Positions 26,966 through 34,517 of a stretch of 64,000 nt of DNA are shown here, piece after piece. Source of the stretch: JANQGG01 sp964642175 (GTDB taxonomy: Bacteria; Bacteroidota; Chlorobiia; Chlorobiales; Chloroherpetonaceae); assembly GCA_964642175.1 (NCBI GenBank), contig CAZXOK010000002.1, positions 62,001-126,000 on the forward strand, in the 5' to 3' direction. Under the pieces are notes generated by a model that saw only the letters and a list, made by a program, of their open reading frames with translations, ran no database searches and was not told the origin of the DNA. A program made the translations under genes and the position numbers. Every line of letters starts with the position of its first letter. The stretch's first letter is position 1.

Positions 26966-27744
26966 TAAAAGAAAAATCGAGAGATGTATTAAAAGAGAAT
27001 TTGCTCATTCGATCTTTGTATGCCTGGCTTAAGACAGTTGGTCAATTTTTCAGGTTACATCCAGTCCAATTCTTTAAAAAACAAACCTGGTTTATTAGGC
27101 AAAAATGGCGCTATACCTCAGCTGAAAGAAATCCTAATTTTCCGGATACGGAATGGTACCCGTGTTTATTTGATAATACAACACACACCCCTCTCGAACC
27201 GACTTATTTTTTTCAGGATAGCTGGGCCGCACAAAAAATATTTCAACTAAATCCAGTGCACCATTATGATGTTGGAAGCTCAGTTAAAACCATGGGGATT
27301 ATTTCTCAATACGTGCCGGTAACTATGGTCGATATACGGCCCATTGATTTGCATCTGGATAACCTGAGCTTTAAGAAAGGCTCAATATTAGACCTGCCTT
27401 TTGAAGATAGTTCAATACAATCGTTGTCTTCTTTATGTGTGGTTGAGCATATTGGATTAGGGCGGTACGGTGATTCGATAGACCCATTCGGAAGTGAAAA
27501 AGCCATTTCAGAGTTGAAACGCGTGTTAAAACCCGGGGGTGTGTTATTATTTAGTGTTCCGGTAGATTGTAAGAATAAAGTCTATTTTAATGCGCACAGA
27601 GCATTCACAAGAGATTTTATTCTTTCTCTTTTCGAAGGTTATGAGCTTTTGGAAGAACGCTATCACTACGGGCGGGAAATGGTTAAGCAATATTCACCGG
27701 AACGTGGTTTTGGAACAGGTTTTTATATGGTAAAAAAGGTGTGA
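26962..27744 (+). CDS. DUF268 methyltransferase-like protein
   Basis: 260 residues from the ATG at 26962, chosen because it overlaps the previous stop as ATGA; a GTG six bases earlier is also in frame. The core has a class I methyltransferase flavour: HHYDVGSSVKTMG, MVDIRPI, GSILDLPFEDSSIQSL, CVVEHIGLGRYGD and LKRVLKPGGVLLFSVP. The VEHIGLGRYGD segment and PVDCKNKVYFNAHR are characteristic of DUF268 proteins, found in O-antigen and exopolysaccharide clusters. The substrate is unknown. Confidence 0.75.
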   Translation: MIKEKSRDVLKENLLIRSLYAWLKTVGQFFRLHPVQFFKKQTWFIRQKWRYTSAERNPNFPDTEWYPCLFDNTTHTPLEPTYFFQDSWAAQKIFQLNPVHHYDVGSSVKTMGIISQYVPVTMVDIRPIDLHLDNLSFKKGSILDLPFEDSSIQSLSSLCVVEHIGLGRYGDSIDPFGSEKAISELKRVLKPGGVLLFSVPVDCKNKVYFNAHRAFTRDFILSLFEGYELLEERYHYGREMVKQYSPERGFGTGFYMVKKV

Positions 27745-27745
27745 G

Positions 27746-28543
27746 ATGTTTAGAAAACAATCAACATTTGAGCGTCTTATTAAACGGGTGTTCCTAAAAC
27801 TGATCAATAAAATCGACAATAATGGGAATGCCGATTTTCATAAAAATGGTGAATATTGGTTTTTACAACACCTGATACAAAGGTATAAGGATCTTAAAGA
27901 CACACCGCTTTTGATTATGGATATAGGCGCAAATGTCGGGAACTACTCAAATCTGATCGTTCAAAAAGCAATAAATGAGAATATTTCTTTGGATTTACAT
28001 GTATTTGAGCCTACAAAAGCATGCTTTGAAGAATTAGATAATAAGCTTGTTTCATCTGAGTCTAATATATCTATACATAAAAATAATATCGGGCTTTCTT
28101 CAGAGTCGGGAAAGGCAAAGATTTTTTTTAATGAACCTAAGAGTGGATTGGCTTCACTTTATCAAAGAAATTTAGAGTATTACGATGTAAAAATGGATCA
28201 ATACGAAGTTATAACGCTTCAACGAATGGATGATTATATAGAAAGGCAATTAATTGATCATATTCACTTTATTAAAATAGATATAGAAGGTCATGAATTA
28301 AACGCTTTTAAAGGTTTTGGCTCCTATTTAAACTCATCATTTATTGATTATATCCAATTTGAGTATGGTGGAGCAAACCTGGATTCTCATACAAGTTTAA
28401 AGGACTTTTTTTCTTTATTTGAAGAAAGCGGTTTTAAGGTGGCTAAAGTTATGCCAAGAAGTCTGCAGTTGCGTTCATACGAACCTTCTATGGATAATTT
28501 TGAATATGCCAACTATGTGGCTATTTCTAAAACGGTTTTATAA
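27746..28543 (+). CDS. FkbM-family methyltransferase
   Basis: 265 residues. The SAM-binding loop is LIMDIGANVGNYS, followed by LHVFEPTKACFEEL (motif II). The family signature HFIKIDIEGHELNAFKGF is complete. FkbM-type enzymes put methyl groups on hydroxyls of sugars or polyketides; in a glycan cluster a sugar is the likely acceptor. Coding DNA here is visibly more AT-rich than in the housekeeping genes, as is common for polysaccharide loci gained by transfer. It sits one base after DUF268 and two bases before the fucosyltransferase. Confidence 0.88.
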   Translation: MFRKQSTFERLIKRVFLKLINKIDNNGNADFHKNGEYWFLQHLIQRYKDLKDTPLLIMDIGANVGNYSNLIVQKAINENISLDLHVFEPTKACFEELDNKLVSSESNISIHKNNIGLSSESGKAKIFFNEPKSGLASLYQRNLEYYDVKMDQYEVITLQRMDDYIERQLIDHIHFIKIDIEGHELNAFKGFGSYLNSSFIDYIQFEYGGANLDSHTSLKDFFSLFEESGFKVAKVMPRSLQLRSYEPSMDNFEYANYVAISKTVL

Positions 28544-28545
28544 AG

Positions 28546-29400
28546 ATGATTATTTTTTTTTCAGATGGACGTTTTGGAAATCAATTATTTCAATATGCGT
28601 TTATAAATAGTCAACTTAAAGAAAACGAATCGGCTTACTGCTTTAATATGAACCAAATGAGTGATGTAGTTATAGCTAATCACCCAAAAATTCATTTGTT
28701 AAAAACTCATGTCAAAGTAAAAACAGCGTTAAAAAAGATCCTTAAACCTATCATCTATTATACATTAGTAAAACCTGGTATTATAGGATATATAAGCCAA
28801 AGTCGACAACACTCAGTATCTCTTCCAACTTACTCCGAAAAAAATGGGTTATTGCCGATACGCTTGATTGAAACAAACTTTTATCAATCTGAATCTTTTT
28901 TTAAGCCCCGGAATATAGATTTCAGGATCAAAGAAAATGTTCTAAGCAAAGCAACTCAAGTTTTTGAAGCATTACCTGCTGATACAACAAAAGTGTTTGT
29001 TCATATCCGCAGGGGGGATTATTTAAAGGAAGTTTTTTTGGATCAAACAGGCATACAACTCCCACTAAAATATTATAAAAATGCCATTAATATGATCTCC
29101 CAAGAAGTGAGTAATCCTTTTTATGTTTTCTTATCAGATGATCCAGAGTATGCTAAACAAAATTTTAATTACCTGAGTAACAAATACTTTTCTAACCAAA
29201 GCATGCAAGTGGATTTTGCCCTGATGAGCCTATGCGAGTATGGTATTGGTTCAAACAGTAGTTTTTCATGGTGGGGAGCATACCTGATGAAAAGCAGAAA
29301 GAAGGTTATATTCCCAAAATATTGGTATGGTTGGAAACAAAAAACCGACTCACATGTTGGGATTCAACCTTCATGGGCGGAATGTATTGATTGCAATTAA
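28546..29400 (+). CDS. GT11 alpha-1,2-fucosyltransferase-like glycosyltransferase
   Basis: 284 residues, the length of the bacterial GT11 family. The N-terminal GRFGNQLFQYAF is the family's first signature, and VFVHIRRGDYL (His153, Arg155, Arg156, Asp158) is the GDP-fucose-binding HxRRGDY motif. The C-terminal GSNSSFSWWGAYL is also typical. It transfers fucose, or a closely related 6-deoxyhexose, in alpha-1,2 linkage onto a galactose-type acceptor. No GDP-fucose synthesis genes are in the window, so the donor must be made elsewhere. Confidence 0.9.
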   Translation: MIIFFSDGRFGNQLFQYAFINSQLKENESAYCFNMNQMSDVVIANHPKIHLLKTHVKVKTALKKILKPIIYYTLVKPGIIGYISQSRQHSVSLPTYSEKNGLLPIRLIETNFYQSESFFKPRNIDFRIKENVLSKATQVFEALPADTTKVFVHIRRGDYLKEVFLDQTGIQLPLKYYKNAINMISQEVSNPFYVFLSDDPEYAKQNFNYLSNKYFSNQSMQVDFALMSLCEYGIGSNSSFSWWGAYLMKSRKKVIFPKYWYGWKQKTDSHVGIQPSWAECIDCN

Positions 29401-29429
29401 GTTATTATTTCAAGCCAGAAATATTCATA

Positions 29430-30374
29430 ATGACACCTCTACAATCGGAAATAAATTCAGATTTAAATTCAATAGCACCGGTTGTTTTATTTGTTTATAA
29501 TCGCCCCTGGCACACTGCCCAAACTCTCGCATCTTTAAAGCTCAATAACCTTGCCAAAGAAAGCCATCTCATTATTTATTCCGATGCCCCTAAAAACAGC
29601 AGTCATAAAAGTTCTGTCCATGAAGTTCGTGATTATGTAAAAACTATAGATGGCTTCAAAGATATCTTTATTATTGAACGCGAAAGTAATATGGGATTAG
29701 CCAAATCAATCGTATCTGGAGTTTCAGAAGTAATGGATAAATATGGTAAGGCGATTGTATTGGAAGACGACATGGTTACAAGTCCATCTTTTTTAACATA
29801 CATGAATCAAGCTTTAATGTTTTATCGGGATATAAAAGAAGTCTGGCATATAAGCGGATGGAATTATCCTATTGAGTCGTCCGGTATGAAAGACACATTT
29901 CTTTGGCGAGCTATGAATTGCTGGGGGTGGGCAACCTGGCAAGATCGTTGGCGTTATTTTGAAAAGGATACAAAGCAATTAATTTCTGATTTTACAAAAA
30001 AAGATATTAATGCGTTCGATATTGATGGACATGCAAATTTCTGGAAACAGGTGTTAGATAATCAAACAGGAAACATTAACACTTGGGCGATTTATTGGTA
30101 TGCCACAATTTTTAAGTATAACAAGCTTTGTCTGAACCCTACACAAACATTTGTAAAAAATATTGGCCTGGACGGAAGCGGGCAAAATTGTATAGATGAG
30201 AAAAGTATGAATGCTGAATTGAATGATAACAATAACATAAACTTTGAAACTGAAATACTGGAAAATAAAGAAGCATTAAATCGGATAAAAGACTATTACA
30301 AAACTGAAAACCGAAAGTTCATTAAAAAAGGAATTGGCAAACTCAAAAAGATGATAAGTCAAAAAAAGACGTGA
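29430..30374 (+). CDS. GT-A glycosyltransferase (GNT-I-like)
   Basis: 314 residues from the ATG at 29430; a TTG at 29391 would overlap the previous gene and adds an unlikely leader. The fold shows VVLFVYNRPWHTAQTL at the nucleotide-binding start, KAIVLEDDMVTSP as the DxD metal site (EDD), and WGWATWQDRW, a Trp-rich acceptor segment frequent in this group. These features resemble the GNT-I / MGAT1-like branch of GT-A enzymes in bacterial polysaccharide loci. Donor and acceptor cannot be inferred. Its stop overlaps the next start as GTGA. Confidence 0.8.
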   Translation: MTPLQSEINSDLNSIAPVVLFVYNRPWHTAQTLASLKLNNLAKESHLIIYSDAPKNSSHKSSVHEVRDYVKTIDGFKDIFIIERESNMGLAKSIVSGVSEVMDKYGKAIVLEDDMVTSPSFLTYMNQALMFYRDIKEVWHISGWNYPIESSGMKDTFLWRAMNCWGWATWQDRWRYFEKDTKQLISDFTKKDINAFDIDGHANFWKQVLDNQTGNINTWAIYWYATIFKYNKLCLNPTQTFVKNIGLDGSGQNCIDEKSMNAELNDNNNINFETEILENKEALNRIKDYYKTENRKFIKKGIGKLKKMISQKKT

Positions 30375-31612
30375 AAATTCTCCACGTAAATATTTCTGAT
30401 GTTAAAGGAGGGGCTTCAATAGCTGCATATCGCCTTCATAAAGCACTCATTGATCAGGACATTGAAAGCCACATGTTGGTTCAAACAAAAACCCGGGATG
30501 ATCGATCAATTGTAGGACCACGAAACATGTTGGAAGCCACAATAAATATTTTAAGACCAAGTTTAGATCAACTCCCATTAAAACTCAAAAAAAATAAACC
30601 CACATCTTATTTTTTCATTTCGTGGCTCCCATTCAGCAATATTCCTAAGAAAATTAATGATATAAATCCTGATCTGGTTCACCTTCACTGGATTTGTGGC
30701 GGGATGCTAAGCATAAAGGATTTACAGAAAATAAAGGCCCCTTTAATATGGAGCTTGCATGATAATTGGGCGTTTACCGGCGGGTGCCATATTATGCAGG
30801 ATTGTGAAAATTATAAACATGAGTGTGGTAATTGTCCTATGTTGAAATCAAATCAAAAAAATGATATCAGTCATCATGTATTTAAAGTAAAAGAAAAGAT
30901 TTACTCAACATTAACAGATTTGAATATTAATGGTGTAAGCAAGTGGATGGCCGCTTGTGCTAGGGAAAGCTCATTGCTGAAATCAAAAAAAGTATTCCAG
31001 CTTCCAAATCCTATTGATATACATCAATTTAACGATCTGCAAAATAATGAGCTGAAGGCAAATTGGGGATTTAATGATCAAAAAAAGGTGATTTTATTTG
31101 GGGCAAATAAAGCAACAAGTGATCAAAACAAAGGATTCGATCTATTAAATCAAGCTTTATCACTTTTGGATCATAAAAAAAACGAACTGGTTGTGTATGG
31201 AGGTGAGAAAGATAATTGCTCGTTGAATGGTAAAATCAAAACGCATGATTTGGGTTATATCAACGACGAAGCCAGTTTGGTTTCATTATATAATGCGTCT
31301 GATGTGATGGTTGTGCCAAGTCTTCAGGAATCGTTCGGTCAAACTGCCGTTGAAGCAATGGCTTGTAAAACGCCGGTTGTGGCTTTTGGCGCAACAGGAT
31401 TACTAGATATTATCGACCATCAGGTTAACGGTTACCTGGCAGCGCCTTATGATGCTTCTGATTTGGCAAAGGGAATAGAATGGGTGTTAAATGCGCCGAA
31501 TTATAATGAGCTATGTGAAAATGCCAGAAAGAAAGTTGTTGAAAAGTTTGAAAGCAAAGTTGTGGCCAAGCAGTATATAAAGATGTATGAAGCCATTTTA
31601 AGCAAAACTTAA
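30371..31612 (+). CDS. GT4-family glycosyltransferase
   Basis: 413 residues from a GTG start overlapping the previous stop. The N-terminal half has HVNISDVKGGASIAAYRLHKAL, the acceptor-side start common to WcaL/AmsK-like GT4 enzymes. The C-terminal half has the GT-B donor site: VVPSLQESFGQTAVEAMACKTPVVAF with the retaining-enzyme E-x7-E. It adds a sugar to a lipid-linked intermediate. It ends the forward glycan arm, and its stop overlaps the ruvX stop tail to tail by four bases (31609-31612). Confidence 0.9.
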   Translation: MKILHVNISDVKGGASIAAYRLHKALIDQDIESHMLVQTKTRDDRSIVGPRNMLEATINILRPSLDQLPLKLKKNKPTSYFFISWLPFSNIPKKINDINPDLVHLHWICGGMLSIKDLQKIKAPLIWSLHDNWAFTGGCHIMQDCENYKHECGNCPMLKSNQKNDISHHVFKVKEKIYSTLTDLNINGVSKWMAACARESSLLKSKKVFQLPNPIDIHQFNDLQNNELKANWGFNDQKKVILFGANKATSDQNKGFDLLNQALSLLDHKKNELVVYGGEKDNCSLNGKIKTHDLGYINDEASLVSLYNASDVMVVPSLQESFGQTAVEAMACKTPVVAFGATGLLDIIDHQVNGYLAAPYDASDLAKGIEWVLNAPNYNELCENARKKVVEKFESKVVAKQYIKMYEAILSKT

Positions 31613-32040
31613 CCCTGTTGTTGTAAATAGTTTTCCAAGAGCATAGCTGCAACCGTTTTATCCAGGCGGCCCTTTTTACCCCGTTTCTTTTTTGGTACTC
31701 CTATCTGTTTAAGTAATCCGGAAGCGGATTTAGAACTACCGAACTCATCAACATAAATGATGTCGACGCCCGGAAAGTTTTCAAACATGCGCTTGTGAAA
31801 ATTTTTTACGACTCCCGTCATTCGGTTTTCAGAGCCATCCAGACTAACCGGCAAACCAAGCAGAATTTTTTCCACACCTTCAGTTTGGATAAGCTTTTGG
31901 ATATGAGCAATTAAATCAGCCTCAGTAAAGGTTCCAACGGGTTGAGCAAACAGGTGCAGGGGATCGCTCATGGCAAGGCCAATTCGTTTTGTCCCGTAAT
32001 CGATAGCAAGTATGCGGGGCTTAACATGGCCACTGATCAT
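31609..32040 (-). CDS. ruvX: Holliday-junction resolvase-like RuvX/YqgF
   Basis: 143 residues, the normal size. RNase H-like fold with catalytic acids at the expected places: Asp14 in ILAIDYGTKRIGLA, Glu in VDEFGSSKSA, and Asp in the C-terminal RLDKTVAAMLLENYL. GLPVSLDGSENRMT is the other family motif. The protein is an essential nuclease linked to 16S rRNA 5' maturation as well as resolvase activity. It starts one base after the HU stop, so HU and ruvX form an operon, and it converges with the last glycan gene. Confidence 0.93.
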   Translation of the reverse strand: MISGHVKPRILAIDYGTKRIGLAMSDPLHLFAQPVGTFTEADLIAHIQKLIQTEGVEKILLGLPVSLDGSENRMTGVVKNFHKRMFENFPGVDIIYVDEFGSSKSASGLLKQIGVPKKKRGKKGRLDKTVAAMLLENYLQQQG

Positions 32041-32041
32041 T

Positions 32042-32404
32042 CTAAATGGATTTACTGTTGGTATGATTTTCAGGCTGAAGCGCTTTTTTTATCAATTTGC
32101 TGGGTCTGAAATGGACTTTTCGCCGCCTGCCATCATACTCAATCGTTTCACCCGTTCTGGGATCGCGAATTGTAGCCTCATGCTTCATGTACTTGACTTC
32201 GAAAACACCTAACCCCCTTAATTCAAGGCGGACTTCTTCTTCAGCCGAACGAATAATTTTGGAAAGGGACTCAATGGTAATATCAACAATTTCAGAAACA
32301 GAGGATTCACTTTTTTCTGTGCGCTTTGCCACCATTTTAATCAAATCGCGGCGTGTTAAGGTATGCGCAATTTTACGTGAATTGTGGGTTTTGTTTAATG
32401 ACAT
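32042..32404 (-). CDS. HU/IHF-family DNA-binding protein
   Basis: 120 residues, longer than the 90 of classical HU. The body helix (RRDLIKMVAKRTEKSESSVSEIV) is followed by the beta-arm region with RDPRTGETIEYDGRRRKVHFRPSKLIKKAL, which holds the DNA-intercalating RxPRTGE proline tip. Extra residues are an N-terminal basic stretch (MSLNKTHNSRKIAHTL) and a C-terminal tail. It bends or wraps DNA as a dimer; HU versus IHF cannot be settled. It lies 87 bases downstream of a hairpin RNA candidate on the same strand. Confidence 0.9.
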   Translation of the reverse strand: MSLNKTHNSRKIAHTLTRRDLIKMVAKRTEKSESSVSEIVDITIESLSKIIRSAEEEVRLELRGLGVFEVKYMKHEATIRDPRTGETIEYDGRRRKVHFRPSKLIKKALQPENHTNSKSI

Positions 32405-32490
32405 AGGAGTGTTGGGAATTCATTTAAACTTAGGGAAAAACAAAAAAAACTTATAAGCTAATGAATTCAACTTAACACTTTTTTTGATAT

Positions 32491-32567
32491 AAAAAAGGGT
32501 CACCTGAATTTTCTCGGGAATCAAGGCTGCTGCTCCCCCGACTCAACCTATCAAAATCCAGGCGACC
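32491..32567 (-). ncRNA. Candidate structured small RNA (15-bp stem, 40-nt capped interior, U-tail)
   Basis: On the minus strand, arms at 32567-32553 and 32512-32498 pair over 15 continuous positions, including two G-U pairs. They enclose 40 nt and are followed by one C and six T (to 32491). The interior can form a second helix (AGGTTG with CAGCCT) topped by a GGGG-containing loop, or alternatively TCGGG with CCCGA. TCTATTTG at 32576-32569, just before the stem, resembles a Bacteroidota -7 element, so an RNA of about 70-75 nt with its own start and end is plausible. The GCAGCAGCC segment recalls the SRP RNA domain IV strand, but the remaining loop does not fit that consensus well. It may also act as a leader or attenuator for HU. 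Confidence 0.5.
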
Positions 32568-32723
32568 ACAAATAGATCACTTATATCCTATGATATATTG
32601 TTAAGATACGCACTCTATATATTTATCGATGTTTCTCAGGTAATAGGCTGTGCTTTTCATCACATAAGTTGTAACTATTGAGATGATTCATCTTTATTTG
32701 TTCAAAACCCATTGTTTTCGAGA

Positions 32724-32755
32724 TTTTGAATGAATATTGGTATTATGTATCTTTT
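32724..32755 (+). promoter_or_regulatory. Candidate Bacteroidota-type promoter of bioY
   Basis: TTTTG at 32724-32728 and TATCTTTT at 32748-32755 match the -33 (TTTG) and -7 (TAnnTTTG) elements of the Bacteroidota housekeeping promoter, with a 19-base spacer and one mismatch in the -7. The bioY ATG lies 40 bases downstream. Confidence 0.4.
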
Positions 32756-32795
32756 ACGAATTCACGAATTTTCAAAAACTTGATCATTATTTCAT

Positions 32796-33335
32796 ATGCA
32801 ATTAGCACTATCTAAAGTTAAACATAATGCAGCGGCAATCAGGGTATTAAAATTGGCCCTGTTTTCAGGATTAACTGCCGTTGGGGCCGTTATTGAAATG
32901 CCATTTTGGCCGGTTCCAATCACCATGCAAACGTTGGCTGTACTCTTAGCTGGTGCGTATCTTGGCTCAAAAGATGGTGCATTGAGTCAGATTATTTATC
33001 TTTTTGGAGGATTGGTATTACCAATTTTTTATGGTGCAGGGTTCGGATTTGCTGCTTTTGCAGGACCAACAGGGGGTTATCTCTTGCTATTCCCATTGCT
33101 GGCTTATGCAACCGGTATGATCTTTAAACATACGCAAACAATTCAGGGACGTTTTATTTTAACAACTCTTGTTAATGCTGTTTTTCTTGCTACAGGATCA
33201 TTGTGGTTAATGGTTGTGCTGCAATTGCCATTAGACCAGGCTTTAATGCAAGGTGCAGTGTTATTCTTGCTTGGTGATATGCTTAAAGTTGCAACTGTTT
33301 CACTTGCCGGTTCTTTCTTCTCTCCTAAAAGCTGA
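32796..33335 (+). CDS. bioY: Biotin transporter BioY
   Basis: 179 residues with six hydrophobic segments. It is the substrate-binding (S) component of biotin uptake. Family signatures are visible: the MPFWPVPITMQTLAVLLAGAYLG region, the GGLVLPIFYGAGFGFAAFAGPTGGYL region and the C-terminal FLLGDMLK (the GD before the last helix). No energising ECF ATPase genes are adjacent, so it may work alone or with a shared ECF module encoded elsewhere. It stands alone between its own promoter candidate and a terminator. Confidence 0.95.
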   Translation: MQLALSKVKHNAAAIRVLKLALFSGLTAVGAVIEMPFWPVPITMQTLAVLLAGAYLGSKDGALSQIIYLFGGLVLPIFYGAGFGFAAFAGPTGGYLLLFPLLAYATGMIFKHTQTIQGRFILTTLVNAVFLATGSLWLMVVLQLPLDQALMQGAVLFLLGDMLKVATVSLAGSFFSPKS

Positions 33336-33343
33336 TTTTATTA

Positions 33344-33376
33344 AAGGGCACACATTGTTGTGCCCTTCATTTTTTC
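33344..33376. terminator. Terminator after bioY
   Basis: AAGGGCACA (33344-33352) and TGTGCCCTT (33359-33367) form a perfect 9-bp stem with a six-base loop, followed by a T-run at 33370-33376. The convergent aminotransferase gene ends three bases later, so the hairpin may serve both strands. Confidence 0.85.
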
Positions 33377-33378
33377 TG

Positions 33379-34494
33379 TTAAGATTTCCCTACTACATCC
33401 AGAATTTTCTCTGAAATAAACTTCACTTGCTGTTCACTGAGTTCAGTGTGCATAGGTAATGATAATACGCGTTTAGCGATACTTTCAGCCACAGGTAAAG
33501 AGCCTTCAGGATACAAAGTGTCTTTGAATGCAGGTTGTAAGTGAGTTGGTACAGGGTAATGAACCGCACTCGGTACTCCTTGAGCTTTAAGTGCTTCCTG
33601 TAAATGATCACGCTGTCCATCTTCGGCCAGTAAAACCGTGTATTGATGAAATATGTGCGTGCTGTTTGGCTCGCGATAAGGCAATTGCAGGTTTGCATCT
33701 TTCAGATAGCTATCATATAGGTCAGCAGCATTGTTCCGGCTTTGATTAAATGCATTGAGATGCGGAAGTTTTGCTTTTAAAACAGCTGCCTGCAATGCAT
33801 CCAATCTTGAATTTACTCCCAACAGTTCATGATGATACCTTAATTTGGAGCCATGCTGAGCAATCATTCTTAATTTATCGGCCAGTTCATCATCATTGGT
33901 GAATATGCCACCGGCATCACCAAAAGCGCCCAGGTTTTTAGCCGGGAAAAAGCTCGTGGCACTTACCCGCCCAAATGTTCCCAAATACCGCCCGTTATAG
34001 GTGGCTCCAAAAGCCTGGGCGTTATCTTCCAGGACATCCAGATTATTTTGGCAAGCGATCTCAATGATCTCGGGAATTCTATAACCCTGACCGTACAAAT
34101 GAACTGGTAAGATGACTTTCGTTTTTGAAGTTATGGTTTTACTAAGTAGATCCGGGTTCATATTAAACGTGTTCGGATCAATATCAACATAGCGGGGAAC
34201 GGCACCAACCAGTAAGATGGCTTCTATTGTAGCTGCAAACGTAAATGGCGAGGTAATCACTTCATCTCCGGGCCCAACTCCCAGCGCCATTAATGAAACT
34301 ATGAGCGCATCGGTTCCACTGGCACAACCTATGGCATGTTTAATGCCCAGGTAGTCAGCTAGATTAGCTTCTAACTCACTCACCACCGGGCCATTAATAA
34401 AGTATGAGCTTGAGAGAATTTTTTCCAGTTCTGCGTCTATTTCAGGCTTTAGCTTTTTGTGCAGGGAAACCAGATCAACAAGTTGGATATTCAT
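33379..34494 (-). CDS. DegT/DnrJ/EryC1-family sugar aminotransferase (WbpE-like)
   Basis: 371 residues, a PLP-dependent aminotransferase. The PLP lysine is Lys186 in SFFPAKNLGAFGD and the pyridine-binding acid is Asp157 in LEDNAQAFGA. The overall wording, including ASGTDALIVSLMALGVGPGDEVI, QHGSKLRYHHELLGVNSRLD and GVPSAVHYPVP, is close to WbpE, which makes UDP-GlcNAc(3NH2)A from the 3-oxo sugar; FdtB or QdtB types are alternatives. It supplies an amino sugar for surface glycan. It is the last gene of the reverse glycan arm, 23 bases after the glycosyltransferase gene. Confidence 0.9.
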   Translation of the reverse strand: MNIQLVDLVSLHKKLKPEIDAELEKILSSSYFINGPVVSELEANLADYLGIKHAIGCASGTDALIVSLMALGVGPGDEVITSPFTFAATIEAILLVGAVPRYVDIDPNTFNMNPDLLSKTITSKTKVILPVHLYGQGYRIPEIIEIACQNNLDVLEDNAQAFGATYNGRYLGTFGRVSATSFFPAKNLGAFGDAGGIFTNDDELADKLRMIAQHGSKLRYHHELLGVNSRLDALQAAVLKAKLPHLNAFNQSRNNAADLYDSYLKDANLQLPYREPNSTHIFHQYTVLLAEDGQRDHLQEALKAQGVPSAVHYPVPTHLQPAFKDTLYPEGSLPVAESIAKRVLSLPMHTELSEQQVKFISEKILDVVGKS

Positions 34495-34517
34495 AATAGG
34501 TATAATTTGATGTTTGA

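Larger units (their letters stand above)
32405..32795. other. Intergenic region between HU and bioY, containing an RNA hairpin
   Basis: 391 bases without a protein gene. It holds a strong 15-bp hairpin with a minus-strand T-run (32491-32567), a candidate promoter for it (around 32569-32576), a candidate bioY promoter (32724-32755), and otherwise AT-rich sequence in which I see nothing else. Confidence 0.7.

Noticed and set aside
32491..32567. Firm assignment of the hairpin as SRP (4.5S) RNA
   Set aside because: The GCAGCAGCC strand fits, but the tetraloop (GGGG rather than GGAA/GNRA) and the facing strand do not, and the length is short. I kept it only as a structured RNA candidate.
32796..33335. 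Biotin-responsive riboswitch or operator upstream of bioY
   Set aside because: No known biotin riboswitch exists and I see no BirA-like or BioR-like palindrome before the gene; only a promoter-like pair was kept.
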